From positions 124,001 through 188,000 of the forward strand of contig CALKBX010000005.1 in the NCBI GenBank assembly GCA_937775205.1: DNA of 64,000 nucleotides, read 5' to 3'. This stretch comes from an uncultured Verrucomicrobiae bacterium (GTDB taxonomy: Bacteria > Verrucomicrobiota > Verrucomicrobiia > Limisphaerales > UBA1100). Below are positions 17,284-26,317 of the stretch, piece after piece. Under the pieces are notes generated by a model. The model searched no databases and had not been told where the DNA came from. It worked only from the letters and a program-made list of their open reading frames with translations. A program made the position numbers and the translations under genes. How positions within the stretch are numbered: position 1 is the stretch's first letter; every line of letters begins with the position of its first letter.

Positions 17284-17459
17284 AATCTTATTTTGTTAAG
17301 TCGCCTTGCTGGCGATGCGCGGAGAGTGCCCGAATGAGTCGCGATGGCAAGCGAATTCCTGAAAAATCGTCAATAGCTTCGGTGTGCTTCAGTAAAATGC
17401 AGACTAATCTCGCATTTGGGGTTGCCTTTCAGGGGGCTTTCGCCACCATCCGCGCACAG

Positions 17460-18206
17460 ATGAAACGCATCATTTCCTATTTCACGTTTGTGCTGATGGC
17501 GGCCGCGGTTTTTGCCGGGGACACGCGCTGCTTTGAGCTTCGCATTTACACGGCCAACGAAGGCAAGCTCGCGGCGCTTCAAGCGCGCTTTCGCGATCAC
17601 ACTTGCAAGTTGTTTGAAAAACACGGGCTTACCAACGTGGGTTATTGGGTGCCGGTGAATGCAAAGGATGCGCGGCTCATTTACGTGATTAGCTCGCCCG
17701 ATCGCGCGGCGCACAAAAAATCGTGGCGGGGATTTCTCAATGATCCGGATTGGAAAAAAGCCTTCGCGGCCTCCATTAAGGACGGCCGACTTGTGGCTGA
17801 AATTGACAGCACGTTTCTGAGCGCCACGGATTATTCGCCCGCGGTGAAGCCCGCCAAGGCGAAGGATGGACGGGTATTCGAGCTACGCACTTACACGACG
17901 GCGGAAAACCGGCTGAAGAATTTGCACGCGCGGTTTCGCGATCACACTTGCAAAATTTTTGAAAACCACGGGATGACCAACATCGCATACTGGACACCGA
18001 TGGACGCCGACAAAGGCAAGGCCAACACGCTCACCTATCTCATCTCGCACGCCAGCCAAGCGCAAGCCGGCAAAAACTGGCGTGGGTTTGGCGGCGATCC
18101 CGCTTGGAAAAAAGCCCGTGCTGCATCCGAGGCCGATGGCAAAATCCTCGCCAAACGGCCCGCGCGCCTTTACCTCAAAGCCACGGATTTTTCGCCCATC
18201 AAATGA
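17460..18206 (+). CDS. Secreted protein with two NIPSNAP domains
   Basis: A 248-residue protein. The start at ATG 17460 gives a signal peptide (YFTFVLMAAAVFAGDTR) and removes a 42-residue unconserved extension. Two repeats follow: CFELRIYTANEGKLAALQAR...FRDHTCKLFEKHG at residues 25-130, and VFELRTYTTAENRLKNLHAR...FRDHTCKIFENHG at 140-245. Both are NIPSNAP (ferredoxin-like dimeric barrel) domains, and the copies are clearly duplicated from each other. Exported tandem NIPSNAPs are common in PVC genomes, and their function is unknown. The AACACAGAT repeat begins at the stop codon. Confidence 0.85.
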   Translation: MKRIISYFTFVLMAAAVFAGDTRCFELRIYTANEGKLAALQARFRDHTCKLFEKHGLTNVGYWVPVNAKDARLIYVISSPDRAAHKKSWRGFLNDPDWKKAFAASIKDGRLVAEIDSTFLSATDYSPAVKPAKAKDGRVFELRTYTTAENRLKNLHARFRDHTCKIFENHGMTNIAYWTPMDADKGKANTLTYLISHASQAQAGKNWRGFGGDPAWKKARAASEADGKILAKRPARLYLKATDFSPIK

Positions 18207-18263
18207 ACACGGATTTTTACGATGTCAAGATAATGAATCCTAATCATCCTGGACATCTGTGTT
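18206..18263. repeat. AACACAGAT-type hairpin repeat, copy 2
   Basis: A 58-base diverged copy (AACACGGAT ... ATCTGTGTT) whose first base is the last base of the NIPSNAP stop codon. The inner ATGAATCC block is shared with copies 1 and 3. Confidence 0.75.
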
Positions 18264-18394
18264 AACACCCGAAACCCAAATGTGTTATTGCGTTGGTCGC
18301 TGGAAGGCCTGTGTGTATGGTCGCGCGCGGGGGGATTCTCCTTTTCTAATTTGAAGATGAATAATTTTTTGAGCCTCAAGCGAAAGAGCAAATC

Positions 18395-19385
18395 TTGAAT
18401 TCACAAAAGCAAGAGGTCATCGCGGGTATGGAGGGATTTGTCTCCGGCCAGCTTGGGTTGTTGGATTCGCTGGACGAATGCTGGCAGCCGCAGGATTTAT
18501 TGCCGGACTTGACGGCCGAAGATTGGGCGGATCGGGTGAAGGCATTTCGTGCACCATCGGTAGGTCTTGTCCGATGCGGTGCTGGTGGTGTTGGTGGGCG
18601 ATATGGTGACGGAAGAAGCGCTGCCAACTTATCAGTCATTGCTCAACGGCTTCGAGGGCATCGGCGACAAAACCGGCGCCGACGAAAGCCCGTGGGCGCA
18701 ATGGACGCGCGGCTGGACGGCGGAAGAAAATCGGCACGGGGATTTGCTTAACAAATATCTGTACCTCACCGGCCGCGTGGATATGCGCGCGGTGGAGCTG
18801 ACGATTCAAAATTTATTGCGCAACGGGTTTGATCCCGGCACCGCGCAGGATCCGTACAAGGGGTTTGTTTACACCTCGTTTCAGGAACGGGCCACCAAGA
18901 TTTCGCACAAAAACGTGGCCCAGCTCGCGCGCGCCGAAGGCGACGAACATTTGCAAGCCATTTGCAGCGCCATCGCCACTGACGAAGCGCGCCACGAAAA
19001 GGCATACACCAATTTCATGGGCCACATTTTCGAGCAAGACCCCAACGGCGCGGTGCTGGCGTTTCGCGATTTGATGCGCGACCAAATCGTGATGCCCTCG
19101 CACCTGATGGAAGATGGCGCGGGCCCCGGCTTGTTCGAAAGTTTCTCCACCGTCGCGCAGCAACTCGGCGTGTACACGGCGAAACATTACGCGGAGATTG
19201 TCGAGCACCTCGTCCGTCGCTGGGATGTGGAACACTTGGCCGGGCTCACCGGCGAGGTCGCCGAGGCGCAGGATTATTTGTGCCGACTCGGCGCGCGTTA
19301 TGCAAAACTCGCCGAGCGCAGCCTACACCGCCAATCCAAAGTAGAGCCACGGCAGTTCAGTTGGGTTTTCAGCCGGGCGGTGTAA
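18395..19385 (+). CDS. Acyl-ACP desaturase, frameshifted near 18565
   Basis: Together the two frames encode a soluble ferritin-like fatty acyl-ACP desaturase of about 329 residues. The di-iron motifs are EENRHG and DEARHEKAY. The first frame begins at a TTG (18395; an ATG follows at 18428) and covers LLDSLDECWQPQDLLPD. It then loses homology after KAFRAPSVGL. The second frame picks up at SDAVLVVLVGDMVTEEALPTYQ. Deleting one T in GGTCTTGTCC at about 18562-18572 restores a continuous sequence. An assembly indel or a real disabling mutation are both possible. The enzyme would introduce a double bond into acyl-ACP for membrane lipids. Confidence 0.85.
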
Positions 19386-19400
19386 AACACCTCGATTTTG

Positions 19401-19459
19401 AATACAGATATTCACGATGCACAGGATAATGAATCCTGAATATCTTGCCCATCTGTGTT
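19401..19459. repeat. AACACAGAT-type hairpin repeat, copy 3
   Basis: A 59-base element almost identical to copy 1, differing at the first end (AATACAGAT) and a few internal positions. It lies between convergent desaturase and ThuA genes. Confidence 0.8.
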
Positions 19460-19472
19460 CAGCGAAAACGTG

Positions 19473-20531
19473 TTATTTGAAGTCCGCCGGCTTCAGGTTT
19501 TTCTCCGGCCAAAAGTTGCCTCGGCGGAAGCTGTATTGGGTGGGCTCGAATTTGCCGACGAGATCTACTTTCGTGCCGGTTTTGGGCACTTCTAAATCTA
19601 TTAACCAATACGCGCCATTCACCAACATCCGGCGGGTGCCGGCGGCGGTGAGGTCAGTGGAGGAACCCATTGTGGTGGCGAAGGTCTTCCCCTTTTTGCC
19701 GCCGGGGATTTGATAACTTTTCGTCCAGGCCACAGGCATCATCGGGCTGTTTTTGCGGCCGGGCACGGCCACGTGATCCGTGGGTTTCATTCCGAAAAAT
19801 GGGTCGTTGGTTTTCGCCCCGGCGCGTTTGGTGACTTGGCCGAGGATGATGGGCTGGCTGTCGCCGGGCAAGGGCAGCCGCACGCCGTACACATCGGTGG
19901 GGCCCCACACATCGCCATTTTTTAATCCGCGCAAAATAGGGTGGCCCATTGCTTTCGGCGCGAGGAGGCCCACGGTGCTTTCGCTTTTGTGGCCGCCGTG
20001 ATGGCTGATCCATTTTTCGCCGAGCACCAATCGGCCAAAGCCGCCGGTCCATTCTTTTTTGTCGCCGTTGTAGCCGTTGCCGTAATGGCCGTAAGTTTTG
20101 TCGCGGCTGATATTGAAACCGTGCGTGGCCGTGCGCATTCCAATCACCGGGCCGCCGCGCCGCAGGTAGTCATCGATATCTTTCATCTGCGCGTCCTTGA
20201 GATCGCGGAAGCGCGTGGCGATGATCATGAGATCCGCAGTCTTCAACGCCTCGGTGCCGGGGATGTTGCCGCGGTTATTGGGATTGATCATCCCCGTTTT
20301 TTCATCAATGGAAAACAGCACCGTGCATTTGAACCCGTGGTGCGTGGCGAGAATTTTGCCGAGCTGCGGCATTGCCTCCTCCGAGCGATATTCCTCATCA
20401 CCGGCAATGAGTACGATGTGCTTCCCTTTGCCCGGGCCGTTTTTGCCCTCAAACACCAGCCAATCCTGCCGGGCTTGGAGTTGGGGGACGATGAGGGCGG
20501 TGGCGAAAAGTAATGTGAATAGTTTTTTCAT
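19473..20531 (-). CDS. Secreted ThuA-like domain protein
   Basis: A 352-residue protein with signal peptide (KKLFTLLFATALIVPQ). It is followed by a ThuA-like (trehalose utilisation, class I amidotransferase-like fold) domain: HIVLIAGDEEYRSEEAMPQL, ADLMIIATRFR, YLRRGGPVIGMRTATHGF and ISHHGGHKSESTVG. In PVC bacteria these exported proteins often accompany DUF1080 and sulfatase genes and may act on sugar derivatives; the reaction is unknown. It is convergent with the desaturase. Confidence 0.88.
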   Translation of the reverse strand: MKKLFTLLFATALIVPQLQARQDWLVFEGKNGPGKGKHIVLIAGDEEYRSEEAMPQLGKILATHHGFKCTVLFSIDEKTGMINPNNRGNIPGTEALKTADLMIIATRFRDLKDAQMKDIDDYLRRGGPVIGMRTATHGFNISRDKTYGHYGNGYNGDKKEWTGGFGRLVLGEKWISHHGGHKSESTVGLLAPKAMGHPILRGLKNGDVWGPTDVYGVRLPLPGDSQPIILGQVTKRAGAKTNDPFFGMKPTDHVAVPGRKNSPMMPVAWTKSYQIPGGKKGKTFATTMGSSTDLTAAGTRRMLVNGAYWLIDLEVPKTGTKVDLVGKFEPTQYSFRRGNFWPEKNLKPADFK

Positions 20532-20622
20532 GGGATGAGATTTGTTTCGGAACGCCGTTATTTTAGCCGTTCAAAGGCCGACTGCAAACCACAAATGCAA
20601 ATGGGCAGAGTTGCCCTGCGCA

Positions 20623-21966
20623 TTACTTTTTTTGGCCGGGGTTGAAGAGTTCGAACAGGCCGGGGGGGAGGCCGTTGACGTTGCCGTTGTCGAGGGTGCC
20701 GGCTTTGGTGGGGTCTAGCATGATTTCGATGCGGTTGTTTGTGCCTTCGAGCATGCGGTCGAGGCCTTCGTCTTTGGAATCGGTTTTGATGGATTGGATG
20801 AGCTTTTGGCGGTTACGAAGGGTTTGCTCGGAGTTGTCGCCGCCGGTGAGGTGGCCCAGCACGAGGAAACGGATGGGGCCGAGTTCTTTGTTGGTAACCA
20901 CCTCGGCGAAGAATTTGTCGCTGTCGGCGTTGGTGCCCACGTGTTTGAGGATGGCATCGCCGAGGGCCATTTTGTCGCCGTCATCGGTGAGGCTTTTGTC
21001 GTTTATTTTTGCGTACAACAGCGGCACGGCTTTTTCGCCGAGGACGGAGGTGAGGTAGTGGACGACGGCGCCATCGACGCGGCCTTCGGGGGTGATGATT
21101 TGGGTCTTGGCGATGTCGACGAAAGTGGCGTCGCGGTATTTCACGAGGAGGGCAAAAAGGTAGGCGCGGGAGGTTTCGTCGAAGAGGCTTTGGGCATTTC
21201 CGTCGGGGGTGTGCTTGAGGAGCAAATGTGCGGTCTCGAGAATTTTATCGCGATAGGCATCGCCGGCGATTTTTTCGAGCAAGCCGTCGAGGTAAGCCAC
21301 CTCGAGGCCTCGGCCGGTTTTGGCCAACACGTTGGCGAGGATGGCTTCGGCTGGGTTGCCGCCAATATCGGCCACCACGTCCAGCAGGCCGAGCCGCAAG
21401 GAGCGCGGGGCGAGTTGGCGGGTTTGTTTGAGGAGTTCGCGGGACATGAAATAGCTACCAAAGCCCGAGCGCACAAAGCCACTGATGCGGCCTTGCGTGC
21501 CGTCTTCGCCTTTGGCCTTGGCAGCGGCGGCGGCGGCTTGTTCGCCGTCGAAGGCGATGGCGTTGGATTCGTATTCGATGTCCACGGGATTTTCCTGCAG
21601 CAAAAATTCCCTGATCGGCGGGAACGCGGCTTCGCCGGCGTCGGTGAGGCCCACCATATAATGGATGACGCGGCGCATGGTTTGCTGGCGGTTGGCTTCG
21701 CCGGGGCGCACGGTTTTGAGTTCCTCGAGAATTTCCTCGGGCTTGATGCTGGCGGTGACGGTGATGATTTTTTCTTTTTCCACCGTGGTGATGCGGTTGC
21801 CATGGGCGTCGGTGCTTTTGAGTTCACCGCGCAGTTGCGCGATTTGTTCCTTTAGTTTTTCATTTTCCGAATCATGACTTGCTGCGGCGGGTGCAGCGGA
21901 TTTGAGGATGAATGTGGCGGCGGCACCCACGAGGGCGGCTACGAGGATTGCGATGACTTGTTTCAT
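20623..21966 (-). CDS. Membrane-anchored repeat protein, paralogue A
   Basis: A 447-residue protein of unknown function. Residues 3-22 form one membrane helix (IAILVAALVGAAATFIL), followed by a short coiled coil (SENEKLKEQIAQLRGELK). Then come an RRVIHYMVGLTDAGEAAFPPI module near residue 100 and an LRLGLLDVVADIGGNPAE module near 195. HEAT-like helical pairs fill the C-terminal half. Its ATG overlaps the stop of paralogue B (TAATG), so the two are translationally coupled. Three more relatives lie to 27043. No catalytic motif is visible, so a scaffold role is possible. Confidence 0.75.
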   Translation of the reverse strand: MKQVIAILVAALVGAAATFILKSAAPAAASHDSENEKLKEQIAQLRGELKSTDAHGNRITTVEKEKIITVTASIKPEEILEELKTVRPGEANRQQTMRRVIHYMVGLTDAGEAAFPPIREFLLQENPVDIEYESNAIAFDGEQAAAAAAKAKGEDGTQGRISGFVRSGFGSYFMSRELLKQTRQLAPRSLRLGLLDVVADIGGNPAEAILANVLAKTGRGLEVAYLDGLLEKIAGDAYRDKILETAHLLLKHTPDGNAQSLFDETSRAYLFALLVKYRDATFVDIAKTQIITPEGRVDGAVVHYLTSVLGEKAVPLLYAKINDKSLTDDGDKMALGDAILKHVGTNADSDKFFAEVVTNKELGPIRFLVLGHLTGGDNSEQTLRNRQKLIQSIKTDSKDEGLDRMLEGTNNRIEIMLDPTKAGTLDNGNVNGLPPGLFELFNPGQKK

Positions 21967-23240
21967 TATTTGGGGTCTCCAGATTGGCGGCGTTTTTGCT
22001 CTTCGCCCAGTCGTTTATCCATGGCGGTGAAGCCGAATTGCAGGAGGATGTCACTGGATTGTTTGCGCACATCGCCGAGCAACTTACGGCGGGCGACGAT
22101 GACGTGCACCGGGTGCTCGTCCACATCGCGCATCAACGCGCCGAGCGGTTGGGCGATGTGCTCGTAGCGTTTGAAGTCGAACATATCGCCCTTCTTCATT
22201 TTGGCGAGGCCTTCTTTTACGCTCTCGTGGAAAATGGCGTCGGCCTCGGGGCTGGTGCCGATGAAGCGTAGGGCGGCATCGCGCAGGGCGGCTTTGTGAA
22301 ATTCATTTGTGATACGCGGATCTTTGTACGCGGCCAACAGAATGGGCATCGCCTCCGCGCCGAGCACTTGGCGCAGGTACGAGAGCGCGTAGCCATCGAG
22401 CGAGCCATCCTCGGTGATGAGCAGCCCCTTGGCGGTGTCCACAAAAATGCGGTCATTGTGTTTCACGAGGATGGAATAAAGATAACCCTTGGTGCGGCGA
22501 TCCAGTTCGCTGGCGTCCTCGGCCAAGGTGGGCGGGTTGGCGAGGATGCCGCGGGTGACGGCGAGGATGCGGTCGAGGTATTGGTCCGGTGCGATTTCCT
22601 GCAGGGCAATTTCAAGGTAAGCGACTTCAACGCCGCGCAGGGTTTTTTCTAGCACCTTCAGCAGCAACTGTTCGGCGGAGTCGCCGCCGATGTGGGCGAT
22701 GGTTTCCAGTAATCCCAAACGCAGCGTGGGCGGGAATGAATTGTCCGGTTTCGGAAAAGGACGAAAGTAACGGCCGGCCTCGCCTTCGCGGTATTTGCGG
22801 CGGCGGGCTTCGTCATCATTACGCGGGGCGGGGCGAGGTTCAGTCGGGAGATTGAATTCCAAATCCTGGCTGGCCGCCAAAAATTCTTCGATGGGCGGCA
22901 GCGCGTCCACGCTAAGATCCACTAACGATTCAAAATAATGTACTGCGCGGCGTTTGGTGCGGCCATCAGTGGCTTGGAGCGTTTGGAGTTGGGCGAGATA
23001 AAAAGCGGCGTCCGGGCGTGGCTCGGATTTTTCCTCAGCGGGCACTTCCACCGTGATCACCTCGGGGTTATTGCGCCGCGCCTTGAGCGATTGATTTTCG
23101 CGGCGCAGTTCGGCGAGCGATGCGAGGTAGGAATCGTTGGCCTCGCGTTCCTCGCGCGGGGGCGCGGTGTCACGGGTCAGCACATAAGTGGCAGTGCCTC
23201 CGGTTAGTGCGGCAGCGAGAATTGCAATAAGTTGTTTCAT
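21966..23240 (-). CDS. Membrane-anchored repeat protein, paralogue B
   Basis: A 424-residue protein starting at MKQLIAILAAALTGGTATYVL, a single membrane helix; a start seven codons upstream is weaker. It has the same architecture as paralogue A: coiled coil (LASLAELRRENQSLKAR), RRAVHYFESLVDLSVDALPPI, then LRLGLLETIAHIGGDSAE and a run of helical pairs. It overlaps paralogue A by one base. Sequence identity is concentrated in the two modules. No known family was recognised. Topology suggests that most of the protein is periplasmic. Confidence 0.75.
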   Translation of the reverse strand: MKQLIAILAAALTGGTATYVLTRDTAPPREEREANDSYLASLAELRRENQSLKARRNNPEVITVEVPAEEKSEPRPDAAFYLAQLQTLQATDGRTKRRAVHYFESLVDLSVDALPPIEEFLAASQDLEFNLPTEPRPAPRNDDEARRRKYREGEAGRYFRPFPKPDNSFPPTLRLGLLETIAHIGGDSAEQLLLKVLEKTLRGVEVAYLEIALQEIAPDQYLDRILAVTRGILANPPTLAEDASELDRRTKGYLYSILVKHNDRIFVDTAKGLLITEDGSLDGYALSYLRQVLGAEAMPILLAAYKDPRITNEFHKAALRDAALRFIGTSPEADAIFHESVKEGLAKMKKGDMFDFKRYEHIAQPLGALMRDVDEHPVHVIVARRKLLGDVRKQSSDILLQFGFTAMDKRLGEEQKRRQSGDPK

Positions 23241-23423
23241 TGATATAATTTCAAAGGTCACGCGCCTCCGTGATTCGGCGGCTTAATCGAGGCTTGTATT
23301 CGCGGAACCAAATAGACGCGTTAGTCCCGATTACGCGAAATGGGCCGACGGGGTTACCTTGGCCCAAAAACGGCGATAATGCCACGAATAAACGTGCTAA
23401 AGCAGCCGAGCCCTTTCTGCCGA

Positions 23424-24435
23424 TTAAAGCGCTGTTACCGTCTCCGCAATTTGCACTGCGTTGAGTGCGGCACCCTTGAGGATTTGGTCGCCCACTACCC
23501 AAAAACTTAGCCCGTTTTTCATGGCGCAATCTTTGCGAATGCGGCCCACGGCGCAGTTATCTTTTTCGGCGCGCTCCAGCGCGAGCGGGTAAATGTTTTT
23601 GGAAACGTCATCCAATCAAGTCCAGCCCCGGCGCTTTTTTCAAAACCCGTCGCGCGGCGGCCACGGTCACGGGCTTTGTGAATTCCGCGTTCACCGCGAT
23701 GGAGTGCGCGCGGTAAACCGGCACGCGCACGCAGGTGGTGCTGGCTTTGAAGCGTGCATGATGCATGATTTTGCGCCCCTCGTTTTCGAGCTTCATTTCC
23801 TCCTTTGTGTAGCCGCTGTCGAGAAAGGCGTCCACGTGCGGCAGGGCATTGAAGGCGATCTGGTGAGGGTAAACCGACTTGGAAATTTTGCGCGCGCGCG
23901 CGAGGTCTTTCACCTGCGATTCCAGTTCCACAATCCCCTGCGCGCCGCTGCCGGACACGGCCTGATAGGTGGCCGCGAAAATGCGCTTCACGCCAAACGC
24001 CGCGTGCAGCGGATGCAACGCCATCAGCGTGACGATGGTGCTGCAGTTCGGGTTGGCGATGATGCCGCGATGCTTGGCCACATCCGCGCCGTTGATTTCC
24101 GGCACCACGAGCGGCACGTTTTTCTCCATGCGAAAGGTGCTGGAATTATCCACCACCACCGCGCCGGCTTTCACGGCGGCGGCCGCAAATTTTTTGCTGA
24201 TGCCACCGCCGGCGCTGAAGAGGGCGATATCCACGCCCGCAAACGAATCGCGCGTGAGTTCGCGCACGGTGATTTGTTTGCCATTGAAACGCACGCGCTT
24301 GCCGGCACTGCGCTTGGAAGCGAGCGGCACGAGTTGGCCCACGGGAAAGCGCCGCGCTTCCAGCACGCGCAGCATCGCCTGCCCCACAGCACCGGTGACG
24401 CCCACGACGGCTACGTTATATTTGCGTTTGCTCAT
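23424..24435 (-). CDS. asd: Aspartate-semialdehyde dehydrogenase, frameshifted near 23612
   Basis: It forms aspartate semialdehyde for lysine, threonine, methionine and diaminopimelate. About 336 residues are spread over two frames. The first has the NADP-binding start [18 protein letters not shown], the ASKRSAG loop, and the catalytic Cys in NPNCSTI. It ends prematurely after [11 protein letters not shown]. The remaining conserved end ([19 protein letters not shown] ... [11 protein letters not shown]) is in the next frame to 23424. Removing one G in ATTGGATGAC restores ...LDLIDDVSKN. Because the pathway is normally essential, an assembly error is the simpler explanation. Confidence 0.92.
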
Positions 24436-24524
24436 TCAAGGGCGCGGAGGATAACGGAAAAATGCGGAGAGTTCAAACCGTCAAAAAGGCTCGTGCCGCG
24501 TGGGGCGGTGTGGTTCCTTGCGTT

Positions 24525-25043
24525 GTGAGCGATGAGGTAATTATTCGGCCGGCGGTGCGCGGTGATGTGCCGGGGATTTTGTTGATTTATAATGCGGCAG
24601 TGCGCGAGCCGGCGGCGGCTTATGAGGACGTGCCGCACACGCTGGCTCAACGGGAGGAATGGTTCGACCATTTTGCGGGGCGTAACTTCCCCATTTTGGT
24701 GGCGGAATCAAACGGCGTGATTGTGGGCTGGGGCTCGCTGGGGCCGCATCAGGAGCGGATGGGATTTCGCTTCACCGGCGCGGTGGCGGTGTACGTGGCG
24801 GCACGCTTTCGGCGGCAGGGAATTGGCGGTCGATTGCTGGAATCGCTGTTGGTGGCGGGGCATGAGCGGCAGTTGCACGTGGTGCTGGCGACGATTGATG
24901 CGGCGAATGAGCCAAGTCTGCAATTGCATGCGCGACATGGCTTTACGCAGGCAGGGGTGTTTCCGGAGGCCGGTTGCAAGTTTGGCGAATGGCGTGATGT
25001 GATTTATTTGCAGCGAAAATTGGACGATCGGCCCGTGCCGTAA
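24525..25043 (+). CDS. GNAT N-acetyltransferase, phosphinothricin-acetyltransferase-like
   Basis: A 172-residue GNAT protein from GTG 24525 (VSDEVIIRPAVRGDVPGIL). An ATG 63 bases upstream would add an unconserved extension. The acetyl-CoA loop is visible as FRRQGIGGRLLESLL, preceded by AVAVYVAARF. The C-terminal GFTQAGVFPEAGCKFGEWRD resembles Pat/YncA-type amino-acid acetyltransferases. The natural substrate is unknown; methionine sulfone/sulfoximine-type amines are known for relatives. It is divergent from asd. Confidence 0.85.
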   Translation: MSDEVIIRPAVRGDVPGILLIYNAAVREPAAAYEDVPHTLAQREEWFDHFAGRNFPILVAESNGVIVGWGSLGPHQERMGFRFTGAVAVYVAARFRRQGIGGRLLESLLVAGHERQLHVVLATIDAANEPSLQLHARHGFTQAGVFPEAGCKFGEWRDVIYLQRKLDDRPVP

Positions 25044-25056
25044 TACGTTAGGGCAT

Positions 25057-25080
25057 AAAAAAACCGCCCCGAAGGGCGGT
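25057..25080 (-). terminator. Intrinsic terminator (UUCG tetraloop) of the 25096-26265 gene
   Basis: On the minus strand, ACCGCCC-TTCG-GGGCGGT forms a 7-bp stem with a stable UUCG-type loop, followed by seven T residues. It lies 15 bases past the stop codon of the minus-strand gene and also close to the GNAT stop, so it may serve both. Confidence 0.85.
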
Positions 25081-25095
25081 GTGGAAATCTGACTT

Positions 25096-26265
25096 TTAGT
25101 TACCTTGTCCGGGTCGCCGAGGTGTGCCGGGGGTTCTTCCTTCACCACCGTCGCGGTTACGCCTCTCTTCTTCGCGACGGGCGCTTTCGGGATCGCTAAG
25201 GCGCCAACGAGAGTTGGTTTCCTCAGTGGGATTAGCTAGGTCATCGAGCCTTTTATCTAAGGACGCAAACATCGTCTGGAAATCAGGATCACTTGTGGTC
25301 CCCTTAACGCCGGTTAGGATTGCTCGCCGGTTGCTAATGGCTTCGGCAGCAAGTTCCTTGCCTTGACCCGGGCTGCGACCTAATCGTTCGAGATCTCCTC
25401 TCAAAGCACCGCGTGAGCCGCCGCCCCGCCCGCCGCCGCCTTGCTGGAACCGTGCTCTCATCTCTGCAAAGCGATCAGCGCGACTAGCTTCTTCGCCACC
25501 ACCGCCAGCAGCTCGCTGGGCCCGTTCGGCTTCACGTTTAGCTTGTTCAACCTTTTCATCGGCCATTTTCTGGAGGCCTTCCCGGAAACGATCGACCATG
25601 ACCTGGCCAGCTGCAGGAGATTCATCGAGGTAATCATTGATGCGTCCCCACAAATCTTCCTTGGTGCGGTTCTCGATGTTGGCATCATAGTAGACGGTAG
25701 CGAGGATAGGCACGGACTGTGCTTCAAGCACGCGGGTGAGGTAGTCCAATGCGCGCCGGTCGAGGCCATTCTCGGTAACTAGCATTTTCTCGGCCTCATC
25801 CTTGAAGGTAGTATCCTTGTAGCGGATGAGAATATCCCATAGAGCCCCTACGGCCCGTGAGTCGAGTTGGCCGGGCACAGCGTCGGTGGTATCGGGTGGG
25901 TTGAGGAGAATATACTTTGCAGCACTGAGCACTTTGTCTTTGTAGGGATGCTCCGCGTCATCGGCCAGCTTAGTTAATTGGCTGTCAATGATTGAGACTT
26001 CAACGCCCACTTGGGTTTGGCGTAGGGTTTTCACTAGGATAGCTTCAGCGTCCAAACCGCCAATGCGTCCAAGGGTTTCAATAAGGCCGATGCGCAATGA
26101 AATTGGCATGACACGACCGGTTTCTCCTCCGCGATCACCACCAGGGCGCTGACCTTGACCTCGATCACCACCGGGGCGGCCTCCGCCGGGGCGACCTCCA
26201 CCGGGTTGGGCTGAAATGACTCCGGTAAGAGCCAATAGAATTAGAATGTTAAGTGTGTTTTTCAT
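25096..26265 (-). CDS. Secreted repeat protein, paralogue C (C-terminal-half type)
   Basis: A 389-residue protein with a signal peptide (TLNILILLALTGVISAQ), then a Gly/Arg/Pro-rich linker. It continues with the second module of the paralogue family: ISLRIGLIETLGRIGGLDAE and VGVEVSIIDSQL. HEAT-like helices, a KQEAERAQ-type charged helix and another Gly/Arg-rich stretch follow. It lacks the N-terminal coiled coil and HYFESLVDAGEEALPAI module, which are carried by the gene just upstream. Together the two look like one ancestral A/B-type protein split in two, or a two-subunit version. Function unknown. Confidence 0.7.
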   Translation of the reverse strand: MKNTLNILILLALTGVISAQPGGGRPGGGRPGGDRGQGQRPGGDRGGETGRVMPISLRIGLIETLGRIGGLDAEAILVKTLRQTQVGVEVSIIDSQLTKLADDAEHPYKDKVLSAAKYILLNPPDTTDAVPGQLDSRAVGALWDILIRYKDTTFKDEAEKMLVTENGLDRRALDYLTRVLEAQSVPILATVYYDANIENRTKEDLWGRINDYLDESPAAGQVMVDRFREGLQKMADEKVEQAKREAERAQRAAGGGGEEASRADRFAEMRARFQQGGGGRGGGSRGALRGDLERLGRSPGQGKELAAEAISNRRAILTGVKGTTSDPDFQTMFASLDKRLDDLANPTEETNSRWRLSDPESARREEERRNRDGGEGRTPGTPRRPGQGN

Positions 26266-26317
26266 TTTCTTAGAGTGGATTAGGTTTTAGTCAGATTTTA
26301 GATTGTTTGGGTCGGCT

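Noticed and set aside
20794-21855. 353-codon plus-strand open frame
   Set aside because: It is exactly antisense to paralogue A, with no homology or start signal. High GC at third positions opens the opposite strand.
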